This document shows, piece after piece, positions 45,188 through 55,938 of a stretch of 64,000 nucleotides of DNA (position 1 is the stretch's first letter; each line of letters opens with the position of its first letter). The notes beneath the pieces were generated by a model. It made no database searches, was not told where the DNA came from, and worked only from the letters and a program-made list of their open reading frames with translations. Source of the stretch: Cryptomeria japonica (Eukaryota > Streptophyta > Pinopsida > Cupressales > Cupressaceae); assembly GCF_030272615.1 (NCBI RefSeq), contig NC_081406.1, positions 475,560,900 to 475,624,899 of the forward strand, read 5' to 3'. A program made the position numbers and the translations under genes.

Positions 45188-47763
45188 GGGACATCACAAA
45201 ATCCTTGTAGAACTCCAACCTTGGTGAGGAAAGGATTGCAAAACTGAATAAAACTCCGTCCTTATGAGGTACGATAAATGCAAACACTTATCAAAGTCCT
45301 CCCTCACTTGGTTAAAATTGTCAAACTTTCAAAAAACTCTGATCTTGATTAATGCAAGAATGCTTGAAACTCCAACCTGCCATGTGAAATCGCACAACTC
45401 TAGCAAACTCCGATCTTGCATAATGCACAACTCTAGCAAAGTCTGATCAGCGTTTTGCAAACTTGTCTCAAAGTTCGATCCACAAAAATACAAAATTGCT
45501 TCAAACTCCGACCAGCCATATTGCAAGAATATTACAAAACTTAGATCAACAAAGGAATGCAAATATTGTCCAAGTCCAACTTGGGAATGTAAGATGCAAA
45601 ACATTCAAGAAGTCTGATCTCAAGAAAACTCTGACATCAAACAAAGGAATGCAATATTGTCATAAAGTCCGACCCAATGGTGTGAATCATCAAACAAGTC
45701 CGACTTCACAATGCAAAAACTGTTCAAAGTTCCAACTTGGGAAATCGCAAAACATAATCAAGGTCCGACTTAGCATAATTGCAAATCTTAAGCAAAGTCA
45801 AGGGTCAAGTTTGACATAGCAAATGATTGCAAGCAAAGTGGCTGATAGATGAAGACAACTTCAAGGATGCTCGAAACATTACCACATGAGGATCAACAAT
45901 TTCAATCATATGAAGGAGGCAAATGAACATCAAGGCACAGTGGAGAGAATCGCAACATCAAATCTACTAAGCCATGTAACATGAACATCAATATGGAGAA
46001 AAGGCAACGTGAGGATGATGAAGTTTAGCACACTTGAAGACACAACTTGGAGGGAGTCAACAAGGCCCTACAAAGGAATTCACAACATATCAAAGGACTT
46101 TCAAGGCAAGGAGGATATCTACACCACGTGAGGAGATGATCAGGACAAGGACTCAAGTGTCACTTCAAAGATGCAATCGCTACAAGAGGATTTCTTTACA
46201 AGATCAAGTTCTTCAACATGGAGGATACTTTGCAATTATGTTGAATTTCCTTCGGAAATCCAACCTTACAATCAATACAACAAGGAAAGATCAATAGGAA
46301 TTGCTTCACAGTGAAGAACTCTACATCAGGATAGGCTATGTGAAGGGAACGGTTGTAACATCAGGTGAAGGAATTCAAGTCTACGGAATATACCGCAAGC
46401 ATCATCAAGATGAAGTCGAGTAAAATGCATCTCAAGAAGGAAAATTCCTGAATATGAATATGAAATGCACAAAAGTGATGAAGAAGATAGTCCTTGAAGA
46501 GTTAAGCAAAGTTAGAAAATTCACTTGATCATTTAGATGATATGGTTTGGGAATATGCCCCATTATCTTCATCACATCATTCTAGGTTTGAATTATGTTG
46601 AGTATCAAGAGATATTGCCCATCACAAATACCTTGTAATGATCTACATGTTGAGCACGACGAGTTGGCATGCAGTCATCATTAGGCCAATTAGGTTCTTC
46701 CAAGTCAAGATGTCCAAATTCAATGTATCAAGGATGGAGCAAGCGACACATGGCACTTTATCAAATATTGTTTCATATACCTAACTCAATTGCTATTGGT
46801 TAGAATTCAAGATGTGTCCAATTCAATGTAATTTTTTTATTGGCTGAGAAGGAGTTTGTTGTAACAAACCCTAATTAAGGTTTCATAGTTGAATCTCGAC
46901 CATTGATTTCTAAATTAATTTGGGCCCTTCATTGTAAATGGGATATCTATAGAAGTACTAGCCTTCTCATTTGTAAAGGTTAATAGTTAGTAATTAGAGA
47001 ATAGTTAATACTTGATAGTGAATAGTGAATAGGTGGTAGTTAGAGTAGAGTAGGAGGAAAGGACATTGTTGCCAAGGCTTGTTGTAATAAACACTCTTTT
47101 CATTGAATAGATGGTGGATTTTGGGTGTGCTATTTCAACTTGTTGCATGGTCGCTACTTTTCATAACATAGATCTTAATCAGATGAATGGAATATTTATT
47201 GTTAATGAATGGTGATCCTATGTTCATACCACTTGGAGTTTGTTGATTGCAAATTGCAGTGTGTGGTTAAAGTAAACTTGATTAAAAGCTTAACTTCAAT
47301 TACTTCATTCTCATTGTTTGTGATGTTGGTGTGCATTGGTGATATGAAAATCATTCGCTTGTCCCTAGGAGATTGCACCATCTTTGTGTAGTTGTTCCTG
47401 CATGGCGAAGCAAAGCTTGGTTTGGTTGCAGTGAGTCAACAATCATTTCTTACATTCTTAGGAGTAGATTAGATTCCCTATCCCTTATCTCCTTTTGTCT
47501 TTATTTTCCAAGCAAGATAGTATGGATCCCACATTCTAGTAGAGTTCAAGCAAAACGTAAGTCCCCTTGTGATTCCAACAAAATCACATCATATCACTGA
47601 GTCTATTTACAACATTTAAGTCGCATAGTTTGCATTGTATACCTTGGAGCCATCTCATTTGATCACATTGTATAGCATATGAGGTTTCTTTGTTCAAGAG
47701 AGGATACAATACTTAGTATTTGATTTTGTGTTTGAGGTGTCATAAAAAATACATCAACACCTA
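45188..47763 (+). repeat. Long LTR-like unit with 5' minisatellite
   Basis: TG...CA-bounded reading TGGGGACATCACAAAATCC to AATACATCAACA. It starts with the minisatellite 45200-45830, then an A-rich stretch, then a 3' part (46850-47763) similar to 43082-44063. No coding capacity and no matching TSD (TTGGA against CCTAT), so borders are tentative. Confidence 0.45.
45200..45830 (+). repeat. Degenerate array of AAGTCCGACTT-like units
   Basis: About fifteen variants of CAAAGTCCGACTT / CAAACTCCGATCTTG at 25-40 bp intervals (for example 45408, 45501, 45570, 45666, 45694, 45760), often followed by GCAA. The ORF at 45463-45819 is produced by these repeats and is not protein-like. Confidence 0.75.
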
Positions 47764-48375
47764 TTATATGTGCAAGCTTAAAAAATCCAAATGAGAGCCA
47801 AAATACTCCTTTTATAGAGTTGGAGAGAGAAGGAAGAATTAAAAATTAAAAAAGAAATCATTTTTCCTTCAAAGGTCTTTTTGCAATTTAAAATTAACTT
47901 ATTTGCAAGTCCCCCTTTTCCTTAGGCATCCACTTGACATGACATAACTCTATTAAATTAAAACATTAAAGTAAATATAATAATGCTAACTTTATAACTT
48001 TAGTGCAATAATTTAAATATTCCAAACCATTTTGTGAAAAGCACCACCAAGGCACCAAAAATTGAAACTGGTCATGCCAAGAAGAAATTGATGCCAAAGA
48101 ATGATGTCGGGTGCCAAAACAAGCATTTACTAAAAATAGCCATGTTCTCCAAGAAATGTGGAAAACAGACAAGATGGCCAAAAACGCTACAAAGAGCATC
48201 ACCACAATCCCAAATAGCTATTGAACTCCAAACCATCACTCGATGCCAAGAAAACCCAAAGCCGATTTCTCCAAGAGCATTGGAGTTGCCTAACAACCAC
48301 CAATTAGCCTGCGGGAACTTTGGAATAGCCTAACAGTCACATCAGCTGACTAAACCTGAGAAGGGGACATTACAA
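47764..48375 (-). repeat. Truncated LTR, TGTAATGTCCCC family
   Basis: On the minus strand it starts TGTAATGTCCCCTTCTCAGG at 48375 and reaches a TATA-like box (CTCTATAAAAGG, about 47808-47818). R and U5 are missing: it runs into the unit ending at 47763. Confidence 0.75.
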
Positions 48376-49062
48376 AAAATGTCATGCTCAAAAAGTTCTA
48401 CTTTAGACTTGGAAGCATTGATGAACAACAAAGGATAAAGGTAAATTGATAGCAGCCACCAACATTGTATCTTGCACTTTATTCAAATCTTAACGAGGAA
48501 ACACGATTGGTAAAGGGATAGGTTGGCATCAATTTGGGGATCAAAACACTGCTAAATCTGTTACAAATACATCTGGGTCTCTGGAAACCCTCTGAAATGT
48601 TACAGATTGGAACAGCACACATGGTTGACATGCAACCTTCTGTCCAAACTAAATCAGTGAGCAAAGCAACTTTCTGATATGAAGATGGTATTGCCAAGAT
48701 AGCTACTCCAATCAAAACATTGCCCCTCAAATGATTTGTAATCACATCTATCTTAGAATTCTACTTCAGATTAATGTTTATAACTGTAGTTTTTTATTGC
48801 ACCAAATGATTACTTATTTGAATTATTGTTACTTTACTGGGGAAGACATCTTAGTAAACTAAGTTTGAAGATCACAAATTATGGTTGTGATTTACACTTT
48901 TGAAAATTTATATTACTGCAATATCATATTTTGGTTATGACATGCTCATTGTGTTCAAGCTTCAGACATCAGGAGCTCAAGTAATTTATCTTCTCTTATG
49001 TAGATCATTTCTTCTAATATTTCTTGACTACTTATTTGTAATATGAGACTTAGTTTTGGCAG
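48376..49062 (+). other. Putative host intron, 3' part
   Basis: AT-rich, T-rich toward its end, finishing CTTAGTTTTGGCAG, a good 3' splice site for the exon at 49063. Within it the minus-strand ORF 48479-48745 (88 codons) is moderately protein-like but unrecognised. Confidence 0.5.
48479..48745 (-). CDS. Unrecognised 88-codon ORF
   Basis: Not recognised. The amino-acid make-up is ordinary (LIGVAILAIPSSYQKVALL, then CAVPICNISEGFQRPR), it ends with a stop after RFE, and no TE motif is visible. It lies antisense inside the inferred intron. It could be a fossil fragment of another gene or chance; nothing else supports expression. Confidence 0.25.
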   Translation of the reverse strand: MITNHLRGNVLIGVAILAIPSSYQKVALLTDLVWTEGCMSTMCAVPICNISEGFQRPRCICNRFSSVLIPKLMPTYPFTNRVSSLRFE

Positions 49063-49301
49063 GAGATGAGGCAAGTAATCAGAGATCTCTTGATGATTGG
49101 GGTTCACATGACATTACATTTAAGGTTTCTCAGAATTCTCTAAGACTTGAGCAATATAACTGCAGTAGAAGAGAGCGGCATGAAAACAACTTGAAATCTG
49201 AGAGGGTCATTAAGGATAATGAAATTGAGTTTGCTACACATGAAGTACCGATCGTTGATAGAAGTTTCATGCAAACAGTCCACCTTCAAGAATTCTTGAA
49301 G
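49063..49301 (+). CDS. Host gene internal exon (unrecognised protein)
   Basis: 239 nt bounded by TTTTGGCAG upstream and AAG/GTAGGT downstream, both strong splice sites. Open in one frame: GDEASNQRSLDDWGSHDITF, then SRRERHENNLKSE and ending MQTVHLQEFLK. The intron before it is phase 1 and the exon ends after a full codon. The protein is hydrophilic with charged stretches. I do not recognise the family. The next exon (54643) begins in the same phase, which supports one gene on the plus strand. Upstream exons must lie before the repeats or outside the window. Confidence 0.65.
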
Positions 49302-49939
49302 GTAGGTTTGTTGTATTATTATCATGTTTATGTAGATTACTGCTTCTCAATTCCATTCATAATGTTATTATTTGTACTCTTTGGATAGAATGTTAATTTA
49401 TGATGATTCTTATTAAAAAAAATAATTGCCATGATGAGGCTTATTTTCAACCAAAGTTCTGAACTTTTTTGTTTTTGTAGTCTTCATAGAATACTCCTTT
49501 CCTTATGTCTGTCGGCATATTCTTGGTCCACTGTCATCTTTATTTTTGATAGCCTCCAATGCTCCACCATAATAATCTTGTTATATTTTAATTTATCTTT
49601 TGCAAGACAACACAAAATAGAGTAGCACATTTGGTACAACTGTTCTTCAAATTTTAAGGGAAAGCTTCCTAAGACCAAAAACCTAAAGCTATTGACATAC
49701 TTTACAAGTATGTACATTACAAGATTTCAATAGGGTTTTGTATTACATAAAAATTTCTAACTAAATATGTTTCTGCCCTTGATGCAAGCACTGGACTGCC
49801 AATACTTAAGCCTTGCAATGAGGTTTTCAAATTTGAGGATAAACTAATTCAACCTCAAATAGAGACAACTTCTTAATGGTTAAAATAGAGACCTAGTATC
49901 CAATTGCAACAAATATTTGAAGAATAAACATAGACGAAT

Positions 49940-50161
49940 TGTAATGTCCCCATTTTAGGGTTCTTTTGCATTGTTGTTGGCTTTGACCTTCTTGATGGGT
50001 GTTTGTCTTGTCTGAGGGATTATTTGATGTTATTAGTGAGCTTAGATGGTCTGGATGACACATATGATGCTTTCCGATTTTATTCCTAGTTTTTGGTGTG
50101 TTCTCCAAGATTCTTGGAGGGAGTGTCTATTTTTAGTCAGCAACTCGGTTGGCTTCATTTC
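49940..50161 (+). repeat. LTR 5'-end fragment
   Basis: Begins TGTAATGTCCCCATTTTAGG and runs 222 bp to the next LTR start. No matching 3' end was found, so it was cut by the later insertion or is a decayed relic. Confidence 0.6.
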
Positions 50162-50909
50162 TGTAATGTCCCCTTCTCAATGATCTTCTTTCAGTGTGTA
50201 ATGTCCCCTTCTCGATGATGTGCTTTCTATGGTCCATTGGCCTATCTTAGGGACCTGTAGGCTATGTGGAATGAAGAATTAGGGTTTCAAACATCGGTGT
50301 AGCATGAACTTACTATTTTTAGTAAGTTAGGAGTTGACTGTTTAGATGATGCTATCTTATAGAGTTTTCCATGTTCTGTCACTGGGTGCAAAGATGATGT
50401 TTTTCGGAGCTATATTGCTTGACTTACTATTTTTAGTAAGTATCGGTTCAGGTGATTCTATTTATAGTAGGGCAGTTCAGAGATTCAGTTCAGCCTGGTG
50501 GATGGTTTAGCACTTCAGTCCCCAATTCATTCGGGTTTTGAGCAGTATTTGGCTGGCAGGATGATTTATTAAATATTAACACTGCATTCTAAGGCTAATA
50601 TTTAATTATATTATTTTGGACGACTTTGGGAAATAGAAGTTTATTTTAATTAAATGATTTTATCAAATTTTTCTAAGTCAAGGGCATAAAGGAAATCGAA
50701 TTATTTCATAAGCATCGCCCAATGTCTTGTTTGCAAGTTATTATCCTAGGCAAAAGTTCGGACTTGCCTAAGGGAAGGGGATGCCACCCTTGAGGGATTT
50801 ATTTCATATTTTTCAAATGTATTTGGGCGCCTTTGGGGGGAATAATGGAGTGACATGTAATTTGGAAGTATTTGGGCGCATTTGCATTTGGATTTAGGGA
50901 GCAAAAAGT

Positions 50910-50917
50910 TATAAATA
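50910..50917 (+). promoter_or_regulatory. TATA box of first tandem LTR
   Basis: TATAAATA followed by AGAGCCTTGGGCTCTC, a small inverted repeat just at the expected transcription start. The second copy has the same arrangement at 53012. Confidence 0.6.
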
Positions 50918-51805
50918 AGAGCCTTGGGCTCTCATTTGGATCATCTTATGAAATTGTATCGTTATGCTACCGGTTTGGCGATTGAAAATCTGAGCTTCAA
51001 AGTGTGGCTTCCTAGCTAAGTCTCAGTTTTGTACTTGGAAGATAGTACCTAGCTATGTTCTTGTATTTCTAGTGCTGTTGGTGAGTGAGTTTTGCAGATT
51101 GTGGAGTGTTTTGTGTGGGATTGGAGTGTTTTTTGGTTGCTGGTCGCAGAGTTGTTGAAACCATATTTTGCTCATACCTCTTGGCCAGGCGATTCTATCA
51201 TTCTGGGAATTGGCTCCTTGGGTTTCTATGTCCTAGGCGTTATTTGTAAGTTTTCAGCTCCAAACTTTGAGTATTCATTTTTTATATTGCATATCGAACT
51301 TCCCAGATGTGGCGCCATTCTTTGTGTGGGCATTTTGGAAGCTAGTTGTGGTGAATGGGAAATATAGAGGGTTTTTGTTGATTGTACTTGGTTATTAATG
51401 ATATATTAGCAGTTTGAGAGTCTTTTGGGGATGTTGGTGTGAGTTGTGAGTGCGCTTTATGCATTTTAGTGTGTCTTGGAGCCACTGGTTGTGCATTTGC
51501 AGCTTGCTGTCATAAAATTACAGATTTCTAGAAGTTAGTGTTTGGGTGTGCATTTCGAAGTGTGAGTAATTTAGTTGATTTGGGTGAGTTTGGAGAGAGA
51601 TGTGAGCATATTCTTGAAGCTGCTGGTCTGTGTGTTCTTGATCCTAGAATTTCATAATTTTATGTTGAAAGATCTTTTGGGAGTTAGTAACTGTTTGGAG
51701 ATATTTATCAGCATTGGACAACATTACTTCTCTATTCTATCTCTCTATTTCTATATTGTAAGGTTAAGTAGTAGTACTACTAACTATTTCTGGATTGTAA
51801 GCTTT

Positions 51806-52007
51806 CCCACTGCATAAGTGGAAGAGGCTGGCCATGCCACCTATCTTTGCTTGTAATAATGCCCTCTCGCTGAATAAGCGGTGGAGTTGATGATAGTCTT
51901 TATTTCTGTCCTCCCACTAAGTAAGTGGTTGAGTGATATTGTCCTCCCGCTGAAATATGCGGTAGAGTGATTGTTTTAATGTATAAGTCCTCCCACTGCA
52001 TAAGTGG
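51806..52007 (+). repeat. Hairpin array in first tandem LTR
   Basis: Spaced short hairpins of the pattern CCACT-gcata-AGTGG: 51807-51821, 51867-51881 (TCGCT/AGCGG), 51914-51928, 51947-51962 (CCGC/GCGG) and 51993-52007. They are usually followed by TAGAGTGAT or a similar phrase. Arms change together between copies. Confidence 0.85.
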
Positions 52008-53011
52008 TAGAGTGATTGCCTTCAGTTTCTTGTTGTTATCCTTGGCTGGTTTACCGCTAAGAAGATTAGATTCTATCCTATTGTATAAGCAGAAGGGGCT
52101 GACTTGCCGCCCATGCATTGTAATTTTTCAGTTGGATTTTGGTGCTAACGATCCCCGGAACACTGTATACTCTCACCCTCCCAGATTGGGCTCTCGGTGA
52201 TCAGAAAGTGGAAGGGTTACTTTTAGCAGTGTTGTGATTATATTTCTCCAACCTTAACGGGTTACTGTGTTTGTTTGTAAATCTCATTGAAAAATAAAAA
52301 AAAATTTAAGGGGAATATTACACAGTGGTCCATTGGCCTATTTCAGGGACCCATAGGCTATGTGGAATGAAGAATTAGGGTTTCAAACGTTGGTGCAGCA
52401 TGAACTTACTATTTTTAGTAAGTTAGGGGGTTGGTTGTTTGGAATCTGGATGATGCTGTCTTACTGAGTTTTCCATGTTCTGTCATTGGGTGCGAAGATT
52501 ATGTTTTTTAGAGCAGTATTGCATGACTTACTATTTTTAGTAAGTATCGGTTCAAGTGGTTCTATTTATAGCAGGGCACTTCAGAGATTTAGTTCAGTCC
52601 AGTGGATGGTTCGACACTTCAGTCCTCAATTCATTTGGGTTTTGAGCAGTATTTGACTTGCAAAATGATTTATTAAATATTAACACTGCATTCGAAGGTT
52701 AATATTTAATTATTATATTTTGGACTACTTTAGGAAATAGAAGATTATTTTATTCAAGTGATTTTATTAATTTTTCCTAAGTCAATGTCATAAGAGAAAT
52801 TGAGTTTATTTCATGAGCATCACTATATGTTTTGTTTGCAAGTTTTTGTCCTAGGCAACGAACTTGCCTAAGTGGAAGGGGATGCCATCTTTGAGGGGAC
52901 ATATTTAATATAATTCAAATGTGTTTGGGCGCCCTTGGGGTGTAAAGAAGCGGCATGTAATTTGGACGTATTTGTGTGCATGTGCATTTGAATTTGGGAG
53001 AGCAAAAAAGT

Positions 53012-53019
53012 TATAAATA
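53012..53019 (+). promoter_or_regulatory. TATA box of second tandem LTR
   Basis: TATAAATA in the context GTTATAAATAAGAGCC, identical to the first LTR copy. Confidence 0.6.
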
Positions 53020-53731
53020 AGAGCCTTGGGCTCTCATTTGGAGGATCTAAAGAATTTGCATTGTTGTGCTGCCGAAATGGAGAGCAAATCTGAGCTTCGG
53101 AGTTGAGGCTTCCTAGCTAGCACAGTTTCCTACTTGCAATATAGTACCTAGCTGGTGGGTGTCTTGAGAGTGGATTTTGGTGTGAGAATTTTCAGTTTTA
53201 GAGTTTTGGTGAGTTTTCTGTGTTGCTGGTTTGGAGTGGCTGAAGCGAATTTCTGTTCATAGATCTCTGCCCGAGTGTCCGTTTCTTCTGGGTAGAGGCT
53301 CATCGAAAGCGTATTGGAGAGGCGATCATTCCTCTAGAAGGGTGTTTGATTTGGTGTTGATTGGAATTTTTGAGGGCAAATTGAAATTCCCAGCAGGTTG
53401 TACCTTTTTTGGAGTTGCCTCGATTTGCGTGCCATCAGTGTGTGGTGATTTTGGTGTTGGTTTGAGCTCCTTGTTTGTTCGCCTTGGTCTTAGCAGTTGT
53501 TCGCTTGAGTTCGTGAGCATTTTGGAGCTAATTCGGAAGAGTTGTGTGCATTTCTGTGTTGCTGGCCCATTTCCGGAGAGGCTGGTATTTATATAAGAAT
53601 TGTTGTTTTATATTTTAGCCTGAAATCAGTTTTAGTCTATGATTGAATGTTTGTAGTACTTCATTGTAATCATCTTGTATCATTGGTTAGTAGTACTCAC
53701 CTCTTATTGAACTTGAAGTGCTCATTGTAAT

Positions 53732-53981
53732 CCCCATTGCATAAGTGGAAGAGGTTGGTTGGGCTACCTTAGTGTTTGTAATTTCATTTGTACTTCTGTC
53801 CTCCCACTGAATAAGTGGTGGAGTGATATTGTCCTCCCGCTGAAATATGCGGTTGAGTGATAGTTTTTATGTATAAATCCTCCCGCTGCATAAGCGGTAG
53901 AGTGATTTGGTTCTAGTTATGCTCTTGTTCCCTTGGTTGGTTTACCGCCAAGTTCTTGGTCTTCATCCCACTGAAAAGTGG
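53732..53981 (+). repeat. Hairpin array in second tandem LTR
   Basis: Hairpins at 53804-53818 (CCACT/AGTGG), 53837-53852 (CCGC/GCGG), 53883-53897 (CCGCT/AGCGG) and 53967-53981 (CCACT/AGTGG), plus a decayed one near 53733. The third corresponds to 51993-52007 of the first LTR, where the arms are CCACT/AGTGG. Confidence 0.85.
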
Positions 53982-54642
53982 AAGGGGCTGGCTTACCGCC
54001 TAGTATTGTACTTGCATTGTAATTTCCAGCAGATCAGTGAGCTAACGAACCCCTTATAACCGTATGCTCTCACCTTCCCACATTGGGCTCTTGGTGATCA
54101 GAAAGTGGAAGGGTTACTTTCAGCAGTATTGAGATTATATTTCCTAACTTTAACGGGTGCATTGTAGTATTTGTTGTGATAAAAAACAAAACAATTAGTG
54201 GGAATACTACAGTTTCTAACTATTCATCATCTGGCTTTTGGATCGCTCTAGTGTGGTTAGATTTCAATTTCGATGCTTTTTGACAATTTCTACAAAATGG
54301 GTGCATTAATGACTTTATTTTGATTATTTTACTAAGGTTGCTTGAATTTTATTAAAATATTTTAAGATCGCCTTAGTGTTATACTCATAAGTCATAACTC
54401 ATTGGATCTGGGATGAAAAGTTTTAAATCATGCACACATAAAATTTGGGACTTTATATATCAAAAGTATCATTATTTAAAAAAAAAGGTCTTCTTGGAGC
54501 TAAAATGGAGTTTTAATAAAAAGGGTGAAATTTTAAATTCTGCTTTTTGGAAAGTTTGGTGGGAAAAGTATCAAAGGCATTTTAGGGGGCTCATTTAGCA
54601 TTATGCAGATTATGTTATTTCTCTCTGGTGAAACCCTTGCAG

Positions 54643-54717
54643 GTCCATGAGATTGAACTTGGTTCCTCTCAACCTTCTAGAGGACGAAAACCCTCTCAAA
54701 GAAGATTAGCTATCGTG
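54643..54717 (+). CDS. Host gene exon, continuing the exon at 49063
   Basis: 75 nt between CCCTTGCAG and GTG/GTGAGA. In phase 0 it reads VHEIELGSSQPSRGRKPSQR and RLAIV: a basic, Ser-rich peptide that directly extends the HLQEFLK end of the previous exon without frame conflict. Two endings are possible. Reading through gives VRDPLSMR and a TGA at 54742-54744 (terminal exon). Alternatively, splicing at GTGAGA to a TTTTGCAG at 54818 gives a short final exon stopping at 54846-54848. I cannot choose. Family unknown. Confidence 0.55.
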
Positions 54718-55148
54718 GTGAGAGACCCTCTCTCAATGCGCTGAGATTTATTTAGAGTCTCAACTTGTGTATAGAGGAGACTTGTAGGTAAAGGTTTGAG
54801 GTTATCTGTGTTTTGCAGACATTTCCAGGAAGCCAGAGTTTGGTTTGATCAAAGCTTTTAGAATTTTAGGAGATAGTGGTATCTGTTGAAGTGACGCTGA
54901 AGCTAAAAACCTTGCTATTTTATTATTTGAATTTTAAGAAAAAATATCAAAGTGAATCATAGATTGGAATTATCTGTTTTAGCACTATAGAGAGTTCAAT
55001 TCAATCTTGGAATTACAAGTTGGACACATATAGTGCCAATGTGGCTTGAAAAAGACAAAGTATGCTTTAATAAGAATTGTTGGAGAATATGAAACTAATT
55101 GATGAAATTTTATACTCATTTTGAAGGCGCCAAGGACCTTATGGCTAA
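54718..55148 (+). other. Probable 3' end of host gene or intron
   Basis: AT-rich, with an internal TTTTGCAG at 54811-54818. No repeat match within the window and no clear ORF until 55149. Confidence 0.35.
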
Positions 55149-55292
55149 ATCTGGAGGATTGGCAAGAGATTTGTTAACAAAAGTTCAATCTTATGTTGGG
55201 CAAACAAAAAGGATAGAAATAGTGACAAAATACATCATGGGCATTCCCTATATGCTATCGATATAGTTGGCAAAGTCCTAGGTGTGAATATC
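55149..55292 (+). pseudogene. Candidate coding stretch interrupted by element D, left part
   Basis: Open in one frame after a stop near 55146: segments such as KKDRNSDKIHHGHSLYAIDI and VGKVLGVNI. The same frame continues at 63910 beyond element D (allowing for the ATATC duplication) and ends at a TAA. Composition is protein-like but unrecognised. A second frame (GAKDLMAKSGGLARDL) is also open here, so the choice is uncertain. Confidence 0.35.
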
Positions 55293-55930
55293 TGTAATGT
55301 CCCCTTCTCAGGCGTAATGTTTCAGTTGACCGATGGCCCATTTCAGAGACCGTAGGCTACTCAATGGGTGAAAGTAGGGTTTCCAATTTTGGAGTTTGTT
55401 GTTGCTCGTGAATTAGAGTTTGGATCGCGGATTCTTTCTGGGTTTTCAAAGGGCTTCACAGTGGTATGTCCGGCTTTGTGTTCCGAGCACTTATTGGAAT
55501 TTACTATTTTTAGTAAATTCTATTTCTGGCAGTGGTCCTGATTATTTCGACACAGTTGGTTCTCTTCTTCAGTTGGTTCAGTTGGCTTCGTCACTTTTGG
55601 CCTTGGGATGTTTTTGGAGAGATAAGTTCATTTCATTTAAATAATGTTATGTTTTAATGTTATATTTTAAAGTTGATCCCTTGGCCTAGCTTCATCACTT
55701 CAAGTTGTTTTAAAAGGTGGTCTTCAAGGGTGGACGCATCATGGAAGGGATTTAATATTTCCTAAGGTCTAAAATCTTGCTTATGAAAAGGGGTGCCAAC
55801 TTTATGAAGAGAAGTGAATTAAAATAAAGGTTAATTAAGCTTTTAAAAGTGGCGCCATCTCTTGGAGGAAAATTCAAATGTGAAATTAGGGCGCACTTTC
55901 TAGAAGCCTCTAGAGATCCCTTGTTAACCT

Positions 55931-55938
55931 TATAAATG
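55931..55938 (+). promoter_or_regulatory. TATA box of element D 5' LTR
   Basis: TATAAATG in AACCTTATAAATGGAGGCCT, about 640 bp into the LTR; conserved in the 3' LTR at 62666. It likely sets the start of the genomic RNA. Confidence 0.6.

Larger units (their letters stand above)
50162..52322 (+). repeat. Tandem LTR, first copy
   Basis: Starts TGTAATGTCCCCTTCTCAAT and ends GGGGAATATTACA. The first 35 bp are duplicated (second start at 50197). It contains two TTACTA/TAGTAA hairpins (50307-50328, 50422-50441), a TATA box (50910-50917) and the CCACT/AGTGG hairpin array (51806-52007). The next copy follows with no internal domain between. Left flank ATTTC (50157-50161) matches the right flank of the second copy, GTTTC, at four of five bases. 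Confidence 0.88.
52323..54211 (+). repeat. Tandem LTR, second copy
   Basis: Starts CAGTGGTCCATTGGCC, lacking the TGTAATGTCCCC terminus, and ends GGGAATACTACA. It is alignable throughout with the first copy, with the same TATA box (53012-53019), the two TTACTA/TAGTAA hairpins (52403-52424, 52526-52545) and its own hairpin array (53732-53981). Confidence 0.88.
49302..54642 (+). other. Host intron filled by LTR insertions
   Basis: 5.3 kb between GTAGGT at 49302 and CCCTTGCAG at 54642. It holds an LTR-start fragment (49940) and the tandem LTR pair (50162-54211). The non-repeat parts (49302-49939 and 54212-54642) are AT-rich with no ORF I would support. Confidence 0.6.

Noticed and set aside
45463-45819. 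118-codon ORF
   Set aside because: It runs along the AAGTCCGACTT-like minisatellite; the amino acids just follow the repeat.
36447-47763. One single large LTR retrotransposon spanning this stretch
   Set aside because: The LTR-like starts and ends belong to different types, and no matching pair with a TSD could be found.
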